NCBI GenBank assembly: GCA_963931925.1
Contig: OZ007573.1
Location: 38,270,296 to 38,334,295, forward strand
Length of the DNA stretch: 64,000 nt
From: Onchidella celtica
Lineage: Eukaryota > Mollusca > Gastropoda > Systellommatophora > Onchidiidae
Reading direction: 5' to 3'
Positions 47,755-59,700 of the stretch are shown piece after piece. Made by a program: the position numbers and the translations under genes. The notes under the pieces are model-generated. The model was not told the DNA's origin and ran no database searches. It saw only the letters and a list, made by a program, of their open reading frames with translations. How positions within the stretch are numbered: the first letter of the stretch is position 1; every line of letters begins with the position of its first letter.

Positions 47755-48063
47755 GAAAAACTGTGGGGTCGCAGGTCGCAAAGTCAAAAATTGGCAAAAA
47801 GAAACAGCAGTATGTAGCAAAGCCATGCGTAAGAAATAATACCCAAACGATACAGTCAGTGAAACGCAATCAAAAAGGGAAGACGGAAAATGGCCGATAT
47901 TTCGCCAACAGCCTTGATTGTTTTTTTGTTTTTTTCTCAACGAAGGCTGTTGCCGAAATATTGGCCATTTTCTGCGTTTCATTTTGTCGTTCGGGTACCA
48001 TTTCTTACGCGAGGCTTTGCTACATACAACTTTTTCTTTTTGCCAATTTCTAACTTTGATCAG
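47755..48063 (+). mobile_element. Fold-back element family, copy D (most complete)
   Basis: Head GAAAAACTGTGGGGTCGCAG, then a left arm from 47782 (AATTGGCAAAAAGAAACAGC, AGTATGTAGCAAAGCCATGC, GTAAGAAATAATACCCAAAC, AATGGCCGATATTTCGCCAA, CAGCCTT). A T-rich loop of about 30 bp follows at 47915-47940, and then the mirror-image right arm to 48056. The arms are over 100 bp long and largely complementary, so the copy could fold into one long hairpin. No coding capacity. A fold-back or MITE identity is inferred; no target duplication is clear. Confidence 0.88.
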
Positions 48064-48533
48064 ACTCTGAAGACAAAATTTATCGAACGTGCAGTCGAAG
48101 GAGATTGAACAGTCGTATACTCGGGTGACGGGACGCTAGTTTTACGACCACGCGTGTGCACGATATGATGCAACGTGTCGCATAGATTAATGGGCAGGAC
48201 ATGTTTCCCGCTTCATGGATATCAATGGTAGTTACATGTACATGTATTTAAGTTCTTTTCTTCTTTGAACTGAAGCTTACCATATAAATGTGTTGCACAC
48301 GATTCACTGTAGAAAGTTCAATGACCTTTGAAGAAAAACAATTAGTCTCACTGATATTTATGGCATAGATGATGTCATGTCAGACCCAGCAGTCATGACA
48401 GTGGCTTCTACAATAAATGCAAAAGGCACTTTTACGAACTGTAGTAAATAATACTCTGCTTTACATAGTAAATGGAGTTATATTGACTACCAATGTCCCT
48501 ACATCAATGCGATGTAGATTTGTATATCCTGTG

Positions 48534-48602
48534 ACAAAATGTGGCAAAACAGAAAAAAAATTGCATGTAGCAAAGCCTGGAGTAAAATTTACAAAACGAT
48601 AC
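48534..48602 (+). mobile_element. Fold-back element family, copy E (left-arm fragment)
   Basis: GTGGCAAAACAGAAAAAAAA, TTGCATGTAGCAAAGCCTGG and ACAAAACGATAC align with the left arm of copy D. Confidence 0.6.
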
Positions 48603-49150
48603 AAGAAAATTCTACTACTACTGATAATAACATTTTGCAATTCCTATGAGCAAACTTGACGTCAACTGTACGTGCCGGATTTCCAACCAACAAGGTTGCC
48701 CTCTGGGTTGGAAGCTCGACATGCTATGCGGAAACACTGATTTATTCGTGGCGCTTTGGTCTTTACACGAGTAACCTGGGTCTGTTATTTTCTTTCCAGT
48801 GTCCTCTGCCATATTCCTTCCATCTGCTCAATACTGCCAGTCATGACCGACATTAAGAGATATAATGATTACTTTTCCTTCAAATTCACCCAGCCCAAAA
48901 TCTAAGTCTCTGCCTTTAATGGTATTCGCTACTTGCCTGACCCTTTCCCCTAATTTTTCGTCAGTATCACTGTTCAATATCATTCTCTCGCTACTTGCCT
49001 TCTCACCCTCCTTTTCATGTAACATTTTTGCTAACTATTCCATTGTTTTCCGTCACTAACCTTGAATTAATGATCAGCCTTTTCTTCCCGTCTAATTCAT
49101 TGATTAGTTCAATGACTTTCTTGGCAGTTTTTGTCCTACACCCATCCCCA
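48603..49150. other. No recognised gene
   Basis: Contains AATTCCTATGAGCAAACTTG (48638-48657), related to 14010-14030. Otherwise unique-looking. Confidence 0.45.
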
Positions 49151-49157
49151 AGTAAAA

Positions 49158-49188
49158 TACTCTCTCTCTCTTTCTCTCTCTCTCTCCC
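49158..49188. repeat. (CT)n microsatellite
   Basis: Short CT tract. Confidence 0.9.
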
Positions 49189-49254
49189 TCTTCACTTCCG
49201 AAGCCTTCTTTTTTCGATTTAAACACCTGTGTGTAAAGGTCTTTCATTGTTGTT

Positions 49255-49415
49255 TTAACGATGATATTGATGATGTTAATGTTGAGGGTGATGATAAAAA
49301 TGATATTGATGATAACGATAATGGTGATGATGATGGTGGTGATAAGGATAATGATGGTGTGGATTGTGATGACGATAGTGGTGTTGATGATGATGATGAT
49401 GATAATGCTGATGAG
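49255..49415. repeat. (GAT)n-type degenerate trinucleotide tract
   Basis: GATGAT/AATGAT units. The Asp-rich plus-strand and His-rich minus-strand frames are by-products. Confidence 0.9.
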
Positions 49416-50060
49416 TGGAATTTCCCTCATATGCCGCCCTCAACCTACTAAGGCTCATTTAACTTTACTCATTTATTTCAATGCTATACTCCCTCTATAA
49501 GTATTCTTCCTCCTCTACCACTGACAGCTATAGTGTAATAATAGCAGTGTATACAACTATGGTGGGGAATTTATATAAGACAGTATCATGGTCAGCAGCC
49601 TAATCCTTACTTATCAGCCACCTCTAGGTCTTAGTCCCTTCCATATCCAGCCAGCCCCCCCCCCCCTCTCAGATCTTCCACTCCCCGTCTTTAACTGTTT
49701 CCTTAAATCTTTAAGTGATTTTCAACGTTCAAGCACAAAAATCGATAGATCAATGATGAAGATCGATGCCATGACCAGGCACTTACCCAGGCCAATTCAG
49801 TGAACTGTTGGTACACAATGCATGCTGTTGCTATGATAAAGCTTATTTAATCTTTCCCCTTTCACCGACATTGACTCAATAGAAGCTTTGCAATAAAGTT
49901 AAAATTAGTTTTCAGATTCGTTCTACGTCAGTGAGAGTGTGCAGTTAAGTAAGGGAGACTGTTTTCATTGCTTTGGGTTTGAAGGTGAATAGAACTTTTC
50001 TCCCTGTGTTTTTGTAAAGCTGTATAAAACAGGAGGTGTGGTCCCTGTCGCTATGTCTGT
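49416..50060. other. No recognised feature
   Basis: A C-run at 49654-49664; otherwise nothing identifiable. Confidence 0.5.
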
Positions 50061-50065
50061 TCGCC

Positions 50066-50068
50066 CCT

Positions 50069-50116
<48 letters not shown>
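50066..50116. repeat. (ATCT)n microsatellite
   Basis: Pure TATC units; same motif class as the GATA tracts on the other strand. Confidence 0.97.
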
Positions 50117-50152
50117 TCGTATGTCAATCTGTCTACCTAGTTATTTATGTGC

Positions 50153-50155
50153 AAA

Positions 50156-50186
<31 letters not shown>

Positions 50187-50195
50187 GAGAGAGAG

Positions 50196-50262
<67 letters not shown>

Positions 50263-50285
50263 CAGAGAGACAGAGAGAGACAGAA
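50153..50285. repeat. (GA)n / (GACA)n tract
   Basis: GA dinucleotides with GACACACAC and GACAGA interruptions. Confidence 0.97.
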
Positions 50286-50595
50286 GGGAGGGAATTGCGT
50301 GTCAATTATCATTCTCTTTGTGTGACGTAGACATCCCCCCCCCCCAACTCCAAAACCAATAATGATACCTCCTCGTACCCCCTCCCCATATTTTTCTTTT
50401 TCTGTAGCTCGAGTAATGACATCACAAAGTAGATGAAATGAGGCGGTGTAATCTCCGAGGCCGCCGTTGATTACAAGTCTCGTGATGGCGTTGTCATGAA
50501 AAATACATCCCTGAGTCGCACAGGTTGAGCTGCATCAGCCAGTAGTGATATTGCTGACGCCAAACTTGGTCGTCATGTTTTACTGCACAGAAGGG

Positions 50596-50832
50596 CTCGT
50601 GTTGTTGCTGTTGTTGCAAAATTTAATATTTTCTTGCTGTTGTTGTCACTGTAGTAGTTGTTGATGTTGTCGTTGGTGATGTTGTTGTTTTTGTCGTTGC
50701 TGTAGTGGTTGTTGATGTTGTCGTTTTTGTTGCTCCTGTAGTGGTTGTTGTTGCTGTTGTTGTAGTTGTTGTTGTTTCAGTCATTGCCGTAGTGGCCGTT
50801 GTTTGTGTTGATGTCGTTGTCGTTGTTGTATA
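50596..50832. repeat. (GTT)n-type degenerate trinucleotide region
   Basis: GTTGTTGCT / GTAGTGGTTGTTGATGTTGT units, with a word of about 50 bp recurring three to four times (GTAGTGGTTGTTG at 50704 and 50738). Confidence 0.85.
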
Positions 50833-51286
50833 AATGTTTCTATTTCTTGCCGTGGAACATGTTAAAGAAGACCTTTCAAAAATGCTCTAGATATGTAAAC
50901 TCCATACTACGTTATATCTTCATAGTTTACAGTGATGCCTATGCTTGAGAACGATTTATGACGAGGTAATTCTGAACTGAAATCTTCCCAGTCGAATCAA
51001 AATATTATCTGAAATTGCAACTGTTCTCTGAAGACAAGGATATCACAGAGATGTGGGGTTTATAAGAGCAAAAATAATTATTAGAACAAATAACATTTGA
51101 CTAAAACTGCTGTCTTATAAATAAAGCGCATGCAGAATTTGAACTCTCGATGAATGACTTGATAAAATTAGGACGGACGTTTCGTCTAGCTTTAACTTTC
51201 AATTCTATTATTTAACCGCAATGTATTCCAATAGGACTTCGTAAAGTCTTTCTTTCTCTAACTGCAAATTTACCATAACAACGCAG
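50833..51286. other. No recognised feature
   Basis: AT-rich unique-looking sequence. Confidence 0.5.
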
Positions 51287-51348
51287 AGAGAGCTAGAAAG
51301 AGAGAGAGAGAGAGAGAGAGAGAAATAAAGACAGACAGACAGAGACAC

Positions 51349-51430
<82 letters not shown>
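51287..51430. repeat. (GA)n microsatellite
   Basis: Two GA blocks around a short GACA segment. Confidence 0.97.
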
Positions 51431-51432
<2 letters not shown>

Positions 51433-52544
51433 TAATGTATTATCATAAATTTATTAATGTACATACCTGCAAAGAAATATCGGTTCATTATAAATAATAT
51501 CATATTAATAATAATAATAGAAATACAAATAACAATAATGATAATAACATCAACCACAACTACAACAACCATGATAATAGAATTAATAACACTAATAATC
51601 ATTGACGCCCCTGAGGGGTTTTACAACCAACTTGAGCATTCTGATTTCTGTGGTCCATGAGAAGATCTTTACAAAATACCATTTTTACTTCAATAATACA
51701 CTCTCTCTTTCTTTACTTGGATCTACATCTAGTTGGACCCCTGGCCTCGTGCCGTAAGAGTTACTTGCAACAACAACAACAAAAAAGTTTAACCCCGTGA
51801 GCAAGAAGATTGTCAATAATTCCTGTAAATAGGCTAAATACGGTAGACCATCAATCAGTCAACATAGGACGGCCCAGAATAGTTGCTTTTTTTTTTTTTA
51901 AGTACATGTACGATGTCCAGCTTTATTTATTTTCGTCTTTCCTCAAAAGCACTTTTTATCAGTCCTTTTCCCCCGGTCGTTCACTCCATTTGTGTGTGTT
52001 TGTGTGTGTGTGTGTGCTCTCTCTCTTCCATTTGGAGTCGATAAACAAAGCCAAAATCGCCTCAATAGCGCCCTTATTTATTCCTCATTTTCCTATCCTT
52101 TTCAATATTCACATTGCAGCGCAAAAACGTTTTATATACATTTCTTCCATTTCATTTTTTTATCAACGTTAAACAAAGCGGTCGATTTTTAATCAACTCG
52201 CCCTCAAAGAGTCAATATTCCACGCCCCTGCAAGGTTTCCTTACAGGAAAGGCACATTTCGCAAGAAGACGATGATAACACATCTCGCTGCTCATCAAGA
52301 GCTTCAATTAGAGAGAGAGAGATAATGTAGTGGTTTTGTCCGAGATTAAAGACTTGTTTTCCAATGGCTTGGGGAACATGTTCTATTTACAGATGATACG
52401 CGTAAAAATTCACATTGTTTCGTTTGATTGGTAATTTTTCAAGTCCTTTGTTGTATTTCTGTTGCTGATGTTGTTTTTTATTTGTTTGTTTGTTTATATC
52501 TTCCCGACAGACATACATGCAGGCAGACTGACAGGCAGGTAGAT
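51431..52544. other. No recognised gene; (AAT)-rich and (TG)n patches
   Basis: AAT/AAC-rich 51500-51600 and (TG)n at 51991-52016. The open frames here carry no motif. Confidence 0.5.
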
Positions 52545-52548
52545 TAGC

Positions 52549-52640
<92 letters not shown>

Positions 52641-52870
52641 CTCATGGACGGACAGATAGATGGATGGATGCATAGATGGATCGATGGATGGATGGGTGGG
52701 TGGGTGGATGGATGGATGGAAGGATAGATGGATGGAAGAATGGATGGATGGATGGATGGATGGACGGATAGATGGATGGAAGAATGGATGGATGGAAAAG
52801 TGGATGGATGAATGGATGGATTGTTGGATGGAAGGAAGGATTGATGGATGGAAGAATGGATGGATTATGT
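52549..52870. repeat. (GATA)n passing into (GGAT/GAAT)n
   Basis: Pure GATA from 52549 to 52640, then GGATGGAT-type units with GAA and GGG variants to 52870. Both strands stay open for more than 90 codons. Confidence 0.95.
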
Positions 52871-54568
52871 TGCAGCTATTCTCAGCATACCTACAGCAGA
52901 ACCACTCTCCAATGATTCCAACTATGAAATACCAAACACTGAAATGAACGGTTAAATTAGGGAGCTTATAATAATGATTATTCCGATGTCCGACCAACAA
53001 AACAAACAACCAGAAGATATGATAATTTATGAATAGCGCTTTACGGTCCAGCTTTCAAATATCTGGTTTAATCTCTCAGGGCGTGGGGCTATCTTCCCTG
53101 AGAACGATGCGCCATTCTAAAGAAGGCTTATCATTGATTGGTCAGGCGCGAATGATAAACGAAAGCTCCGTGCAGTTATTAAATACAGACCTTCTCTCCC
53201 CCCCAGAGGAGCGATACCTTTCTTCTGAAAAAGCAGACAGCGGTTATTTGCACCATGTAGCCGAAATACTAATAGGATTTTTGTTACTCACATGGGATTG
53301 TGGCCAATTTCTGACAATGTTACTGTGACCAGGCCGCCTGAGAAACGCTTGTTATGACCAGTTAGCTAAACCTAATCCTAATCCTGACCGTCTCTGTAAA
53401 ACTTTCCAAAACACACTTTGGCCACATGCTGCAAACAGTCACTCCCTAACAAAAACATCAATGCAAAAATATTATCTTATCCTCCAATGCCCAGGACAAA
53501 TACTGACTTAGCCAACACAACAGTTCTGAATCTTACGAAAGTGATTTAAAATGATCAAATAAATGCAGAAATATAAATATTTATCACAAAAAAATCATTT
53601 ATTTTGTTGAGAGATAAAGAAAGTTCCAATATAAAACATTGGGCCCAACTCTGATGACATGTTGTCAGACATATAAACTATAAAAGAAGAAGAAGAAGAA
53701 GACATGGACTGCTGGGCACTACAGGGTTAAAAGTGTGACTACTAATACTATTGTAACTCTCTTCTGAAGAGAATCGTCTCACGAAGATATGGGCGGGTAT
53801 CTCACAAAAATGTATACACACACACACACACACAAAATGCGTAATATTGTTTGCAACTCTACTGAACTGTGTGGTCATGAGTGTCTGACCCAGAAGGGCC
53901 AACAGCTGAAGACATGCGAATACACTCGAGCAATCATATATCTGTCATCTTTAATTTGAATTAATTGACAGTGTAATTCATACATAAATATTCAAATTGT
54001 AAATGTTTTTTTTCTTTCTGAAGACACCCTGTAATATTCGACAAGACAGCGTAAAAACAGATGCCTTCTAACACAAACTATCTTACTCAACCAGTTTACA
54101 AGGTTCAAAGATGGAAACGTCACATATGAATTTAAACAATTAATTTAGTCAAAATTTGTTATAGCTCAAATACAAATTTCCAAACACTTCGTGAAGAACA
54201 TCTATACAAAAAAAATGTAAGAAAACCCCTTTGTTCCCTATGGACTCAAAAACTACTGGACGTATTGAACTGAAATTTGGCACACACAATTGTACGATAC
54301 TGACCAGTGTTCCTATGTACATAGGCATAAAAAAGCTTATGGGATTCGTGAGTTATTCCAATAATGCGATAAGAATGGAACAGTAAATTTGCGAGAGCGT
54401 TTGATCCGAATTGTACGTTCGTTAACCTATGACCTCTTTCTTTGTTAATCGCTTTTCCACTTCCGGCCCCGGAATTCGATTCATAATCACAGTAGTGTCT
54501 GTGAGAGCTAGATCTAGCATGCACTGATGCAGCATGCCCCCTAAAAAACGTACTATCGGTAGGCATAC
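52871..54568. other. No recognised gene; contains dispersed repeat 'CTAATCC' copy 2
   Basis: 53355-53450 is the partner of 10660-10860. A (GAA)n run lies at 53683-53701 and (CA)n at 53814-53833. The stretch 54240-54290 (AACTACTGGACGTATTGAAC, then TGAAATTTGGCACACAC) resembles a motif common in invertebrate mobile DNA and may be the left part of repeat X copy 2. Confidence 0.4.
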
Positions 54569-54901
54569 AAGTCTCAAATCGCTGTAGTTTTTTTTATTGG
54601 AAATTTATTGTTTCGCCATCATTCAGATCTATTTCGAGTCATGGTTCGCCATTTTAAGGTTTCGTTATCATTACCTGCGATGTGTTCACTATCAAACACA
54701 CTAACCCGTGCGCAAATCATGCAGTTGTACGGGATGCGCAGGGTGTCAACTCACAAAGGCAGAGCAGTAAGACTTATTTAAAAACAAACAAACAAAAATA
54801 AAATAAACAAATAGGAACAGGCCAGATGAAGCAGGTCCATAATAACCACCCAGAACTGAAACCAATATTCAAACCGATTTATCCCCTACCTCAGCCAGTC
54901 A
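54569..54901 (+). repeat. Dispersed repeat family 'X', copy 2
   Basis: 333 bp collinear with 12007-12365, with roughly 85-90 percent of bases alike by eye and several small indels. Confidence 0.85.
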
Positions 54902-55517
54902 CCTAGATGTCCCGAACAAAATCCACTCTTTGTAGTTTATAGGAAACAAACACAAGTAAACATGATCTATTCGTCCCGACATCTGGACACACAAATGACC
55001 AGCCACAGCCGTGGACACCGTTTCATTCCATCACCCAACGCCAACGAGCAAGACAGGCACGCATGCGCGGTCAGAGTTCACATCCGGGTGATATTTCATG
55101 CATGTATGGATACAAAACAGGATGGAGCACGCGAGCATCCGGGAACATGGCGTGAAATCCGCCCTCCCCAACTCAAAAAAAAAAAAAGAAAAGATAGGTG
55201 TGATCGAATCCGAGGAGACGAAATAATTTATTGCAGATAGAAAACTACACACAAGCAGCAAAAAATGTAATGAATACGCGGGCATCGGATAGGGCAAGAC
55301 ATGGAAAGATGAGCAGATTTGAATAGAGTCCGACATGGATTTAGGTTTGCCACATTATTTTAATAGACCGAGATAAAAATTGAGGATTGCCTATAGATGA
55401 AATTGGCCTGGGGCACAATAATTCTGAGGCAAACGTAGGACAGGGCACAAGGGCTGATAGACAGACAGCTGAAGAAATAAGCAGAAAGAGGGGGCGAAGA
55501 CAGGAAGACAGGTACGC
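54902..55517. other. No recognised gene
   Basis: Open frames at 54962-55240 (plus) and 55031-55336 (minus) carry no motif. Confidence 0.45.
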
Positions 55518-55556
55518 ATAGATAGATAGATAGATAGATAGACAGATAGACAGACC

Positions 55557-55626
<70 letters not shown>

Positions 55627-55650
55627 TAGATAGATAGATAGATAGATAGT
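55518..55650. repeat. (GATA)n-(GACA)n-(GATA)n compound microsatellite
   Basis: About 70 bp of pure GACA flanked by GATA blocks on both sides. Confidence 0.97.
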
Positions 55651-56779
55651 CACAACTTAAACCGCAACAAGTACTTTTCAGATGAATTACTATAGAACTC
55701 TTACCCCTCGGCATGGCCCAAGTTAAAGAAAGAAATTTCCAAAACTTTGCGACACATCCACACAGACAAAGAAGTAAAAAAAAAACTAGACAATCCAGCG
55801 GCCGCTCCTCGTACAGTCAGACGCTGGATAAATATTTACTTTCTCTAGTTCACACATGTCAAGCACTCACTATAGTTTATACCCCGACTGTCAGAAGTCA
55901 CCCTGCTTCTCCACGTTTCACGGGTGATTTTTATAGTCGTTACGCTCTGGTCGCTCAATAAAGTCATCACATTACCATGCGGCAAGTTTGCGCGGAAAGA
56001 GGCTGGTGACGCGCTAGCTAAAAACAGGTTGGAGTATATTTAACAGCAATAATGCACCGTGAGCAGCCGAGCTAGTGCTAATCAACAAGATGGGGGATGC
56101 CATTTGCGTAATACTGATGAAATCGCGGCCGTTTTAATGAGATTGACGTTTTTGCTACCTGCAGACTTTCGGCGGGACCAGCATTATTTCCCCTTAATTA
56201 ACGGTATGCCCTATCAGGGTAATTCTTTCCTACAGTTGGCTCCCCTGACAGCAAAACAGACAACTCGGGAGTAGATTTTGTTTTGGAATTTTGCTAAACA
56301 GAATGCAAGCACATGGAGACCAACATCCAACCTATCGGTGTCGTATATCTTAAAATGCCCTAAATTGTCATTGGACAAATGACATTTTCGACTCTGGTTG
56401 GAACAAAAGAACACCAAAAAATTACGAGTAATAGTTGTACAAAATTCACACCGTCAACCGAGTTATCTTTCTTGTTTCTATTTAGTCTTGTTGATTAATA
56501 TTAATTACTTGTCCATTTCTGTCTTTTTATTTCGTTTCGAGATCTCACTTGATGACAACAATTAAAATATATTAACGTGTTCACAAAAAAACAACATTAT
56601 GATAAAAATTATGAACATACATACTGACAGAACCTCATTTACACAAAATAAAGTCTTCCGCTGTAAAAATACAATAAAAAAAATTCTCATGCAAGTTTTA
56701 GCTATACATATACGAAAAAAAAACTGTTCTTGTACTGCATATTATATATCAATGACGGTTCTATGGGAGTGAAGGGATA
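55651..56779. other. No recognised gene
   Basis: Slightly more GC-rich (CpG and NotI-like GCGGCCGC words at 55798-55804) than average from 55780 to 56280, but no exon motif seen. Confidence 0.4.
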
Positions 56780-56784
56780 TGAGA

Positions 56785-56844
<60 letters not shown>

Positions 56845-56851
56845 GAGAGAG

Positions 56852-56886
<35 letters not shown>

Positions 56887-57036
56887 CAGACAGACAGACA
56901 GAGAGAGACAGAGTGACAGGCAGCGAGACACAGAGAAACACAGAGACAGAGAGATGGACATGCACAAGCGGAAAGGGACAGACAGACAAACAGAGAAAGA
57001 AAGAGAAAGAGAGAGAGAGAGGCAGACAGAAGAGAA

Positions 57037-57099
<63 letters not shown>

Positions 57100-57122
57100 A
57101 GACAGAGTGAGAGAGAGAGAAG
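56780..57122. repeat. (GA)n / (GACA)n tract
   Basis: One of the longest purine tracts in the window, with GACA-rich middle. Confidence 0.97.
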
Positions 57123-57529
57123 GTATTAAGTAAGCGAGATCAACCATGTGAGTTCACCAAGGTTCTAATACATAAATAAATATGTCACTCGTGTATGCGG
57201 GGGTACATTATTAGGGCTCCAGATCAATACATAGAGAAATTATTTATAGGACATCAACTGTATAGATCTAGTGCCTGGGGGGATCTGTCGGCTTCTCACG
57301 CCACACCCCAGCTAAAACACGCCTGGCAGACAACAGGTCAATGCATTGGTTGTCCCCCATAGGCTATTCAAATAAAGGCGTGTGGCGAGGAATTTCAAGA
57401 GCTGACGGTTCTACGGTAAGATACTGATTGATGTTCCAGGGAATGTCAACTGACGACATTTCACATCAATTTTGAGTCAAGGATGTTTCTATTTTAATCA
57501 CATAAATTTTGAGCTCTTTGCTAGACAGT

Positions 57530-57534
57530 CGGTT
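57530..57534. repeat. Left 5-bp target duplication CGGTT of the solo LTR
   Basis: Matches 58679-58683. Confidence 0.85.
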
Positions 57535-58678
57535 TGTCACGAGTGGAGTGAGCGAGATTCAAGGATTACGGGGGCATGGAAGTGTAGGATGGACTCACGG
57601 GATAGTGAGGATGCTCACCTGTATTGACTTCTGTTAGTTAGCGCGGAAGCGTGCAAGACGTGAGTAAAGTGAAGGCGATGAGGTAAATCTTGTATAGTGA
57701 AAAGTCACTGCAAGTTAAGAAAGTCCAAGGGGACAGACGTGAAGAGAGCAGTCGGGAGATTGTTGTGTGTTTTCCAGTGATGACTGGTAGGTTGAACTGT
57801 GATTGATAATTATGATGATTGATGTACTATAAATTATTCTCCTAGGACCATGATGTAAATAAGTTATATGTGAGGAATGTGAAAGTCATTGATTACTGTG
57901 TATAGAGATGTGCGCAATGAGCGATAGATGTAAGTTAGGATCATGGATTCGTAGCGAGCCTGAGTACGGTGTAACACGGTGGAGGTGTGTTACCGTAAGA
58001 TGTGTGGTGAGGGAAATGTGGACTATTGTGAGTACGCTTGATGGTTCGTAATGAGTGGTGAAGTGGATAGTAATTGTATGGTGTATTACAGATGTAATGT
58101 TATTCTTATAGGTGCCGGGGTCGGGCAGAGAAGCCACCCGCGGTGAGCGGACTTGTGCCGGGGTTGGGCAGAAGGCTACCCACAGGCCTGCCTGAGTGAA
58201 GCTGTCGCGCAGGACAGCGGGAGCACATGAGTCGTGGCAGTCTGGCCACAGACAGACAGGGACGTTGTTATTAAGATGTTAATGTGCTATTAAGATGTTA
58301 ATGTGCCATTGAGAATATAATGTGCTATTGAAATATTAATGTGCTATTAAGACCTCGAGGGGAGATTGAGATACGGAGATTAGGTTGAGCAGGAGCCAAT
58401 AAGAGAGGCCAGCAAGTAATATATATATAGATGTGAGGCTGAGGCCAGAGCATATTTTAGAAAGTATTATCGGGTTGTGGACCCCTAGAGGAATGAATGT
58501 CGGGAATGCTGACCATTGGATGGTAGTTGAATTGAATAATGTAATGCACGTATATCTTTATTTTTATGTATAATAAATGTGTGAGTCTGTTTGGTTGTTC
58601 TGTTAAGTGTTATACTTGTTCGTTCGTGATTGTTGTCCTGTCATAATTATTACATTTCCCAGTCTGGGATTTGTGACA
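57535..58678 (+). mobile_element. Solo LTR of an LTR retrotransposon (1144 bp)
   Basis: Starts TGTCAC and ends GTGACA, a 6-bp perfect inverted terminus with the TG...CA ends of LTRs, and is flanked by the exact 5-bp direct repeat CGGTT (57530-57534, 58679-58683). A TATA-like TAATATATATATAG at about 58417-58431 precedes an AATAAA at 58571-58576, so transcription would run on the plus strand. Inside are a duplicated GTGCCGGGGTCGGGCAGA word (58110 and 58155) and four to five copies of a 20-bp TTAAGATGTTAATGTGCTA unit (58270-58350). No gag-pol, primer-binding site or second LTR is present, so internal recombination has deleted the body. Gypsy versus BEL/Pao cannot be decided from the LTR alone. 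Confidence 0.88.
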
Positions 58679-58683
58679 CGGTT
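58679..58683. repeat. Right 5-bp target duplication CGGTT of the solo LTR
   Basis: Matches 57530-57534. Confidence 0.85.
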
Positions 58684-59594
58684 CTATACCGAGGTCATTA
58701 GTGCAATATGCATTGTCACATTCATGACGAAATACATACTACTCATGTTGACCCAATAACCCTAATTAGTCCTAGGCAAAAACTGTCAGCTGGTGTTAAA
58801 TTTCAGTTTATAAAGTATAATATCTAATTCGTTCATAGTAATCACTTAGTAACTATAAAAACAGAATCCGACAAAATGCAATAAAACACTTAGTGTCCAC
58901 TACTGAACAGCAATTTCATGCTTTATCAGAATTAAATCAGCCTTCTTTTCCAAAGGTCTGTTTCATATTATACTATCCATCGTCATCAGGAGTTATATTA
59001 ACACGCCGAGTGCAAAACAGAAAACAAAAACTCCCGTTCACGTATAAAGTTACGGAGTAGTCACTGGATATTGTTATCCTTACGTTTTCAGCTTTGATAG
59101 CCTATTCTTGTGTAGACGAGCACGGGAGTCTGTGTGCAAAATTCCACAACTTCCCGCGGCAACCTGGGTGATGCTTGCATGCTGTGGTCTCAGTAGGCAC
59201 AGAATAAGTATAGATATAAGTATAAGATTACATATGTATTAGGGAATTCGCACAGGTATTGGCCTAAATAGAAAAAAAGCATCACTCCCAGCCAACGCCC
59301 ATACGTGTCCCCGTATGGTAAGTAGACTGCTCATGATCGTCAGTTCAGGGCATCAAAACGTTGCATGGTAAGGGTCTAATCCCAATGGTAAAAAAGGGCC
59401 ATGATTTCCTAAAGGCAAATGTATCATGAACAAGTCCTGAAGGTACACGGAATTTGGTAATTTAGTGCTGTGATATTGAATGCATGCTTAATTATTTCAC
59501 TCAGCCAGTGTGCACATCGAGTAGCACTGACTAGTGATGTCTCCCTTAAGCCTTGTATATTTTGTACAGCTTGAAGGTATAATTCTAAGTACAT
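58684..59594. other. No recognised feature
   Basis: Unique-looking sequence. Confidence 0.5.
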
Positions 59595-59612
59595 AAGAGA
59601 GACAGAGAGAGG

Positions 59613-59681
<69 letters not shown>

Positions 59682-59700
59682 CGGGGGGGGGGGGGAAGAG
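59595..59700. repeat. (GA)n microsatellite
   Basis: GA tract ending in a G-run. Confidence 0.97.

Noticed and set aside
49131..49500. Asp-rich and His-rich frames
   Set aside because: Translations of a GAT-type tract.
52548..53009. 153-codon Ile/His/Pro/Ser frame
   Set aside because: Translation of GATA and GGAT tracts.
53029..53328. 99-codon plus-strand frame
   Set aside because: No recognisable domain; overlaps a C-run and ordinary DNA.
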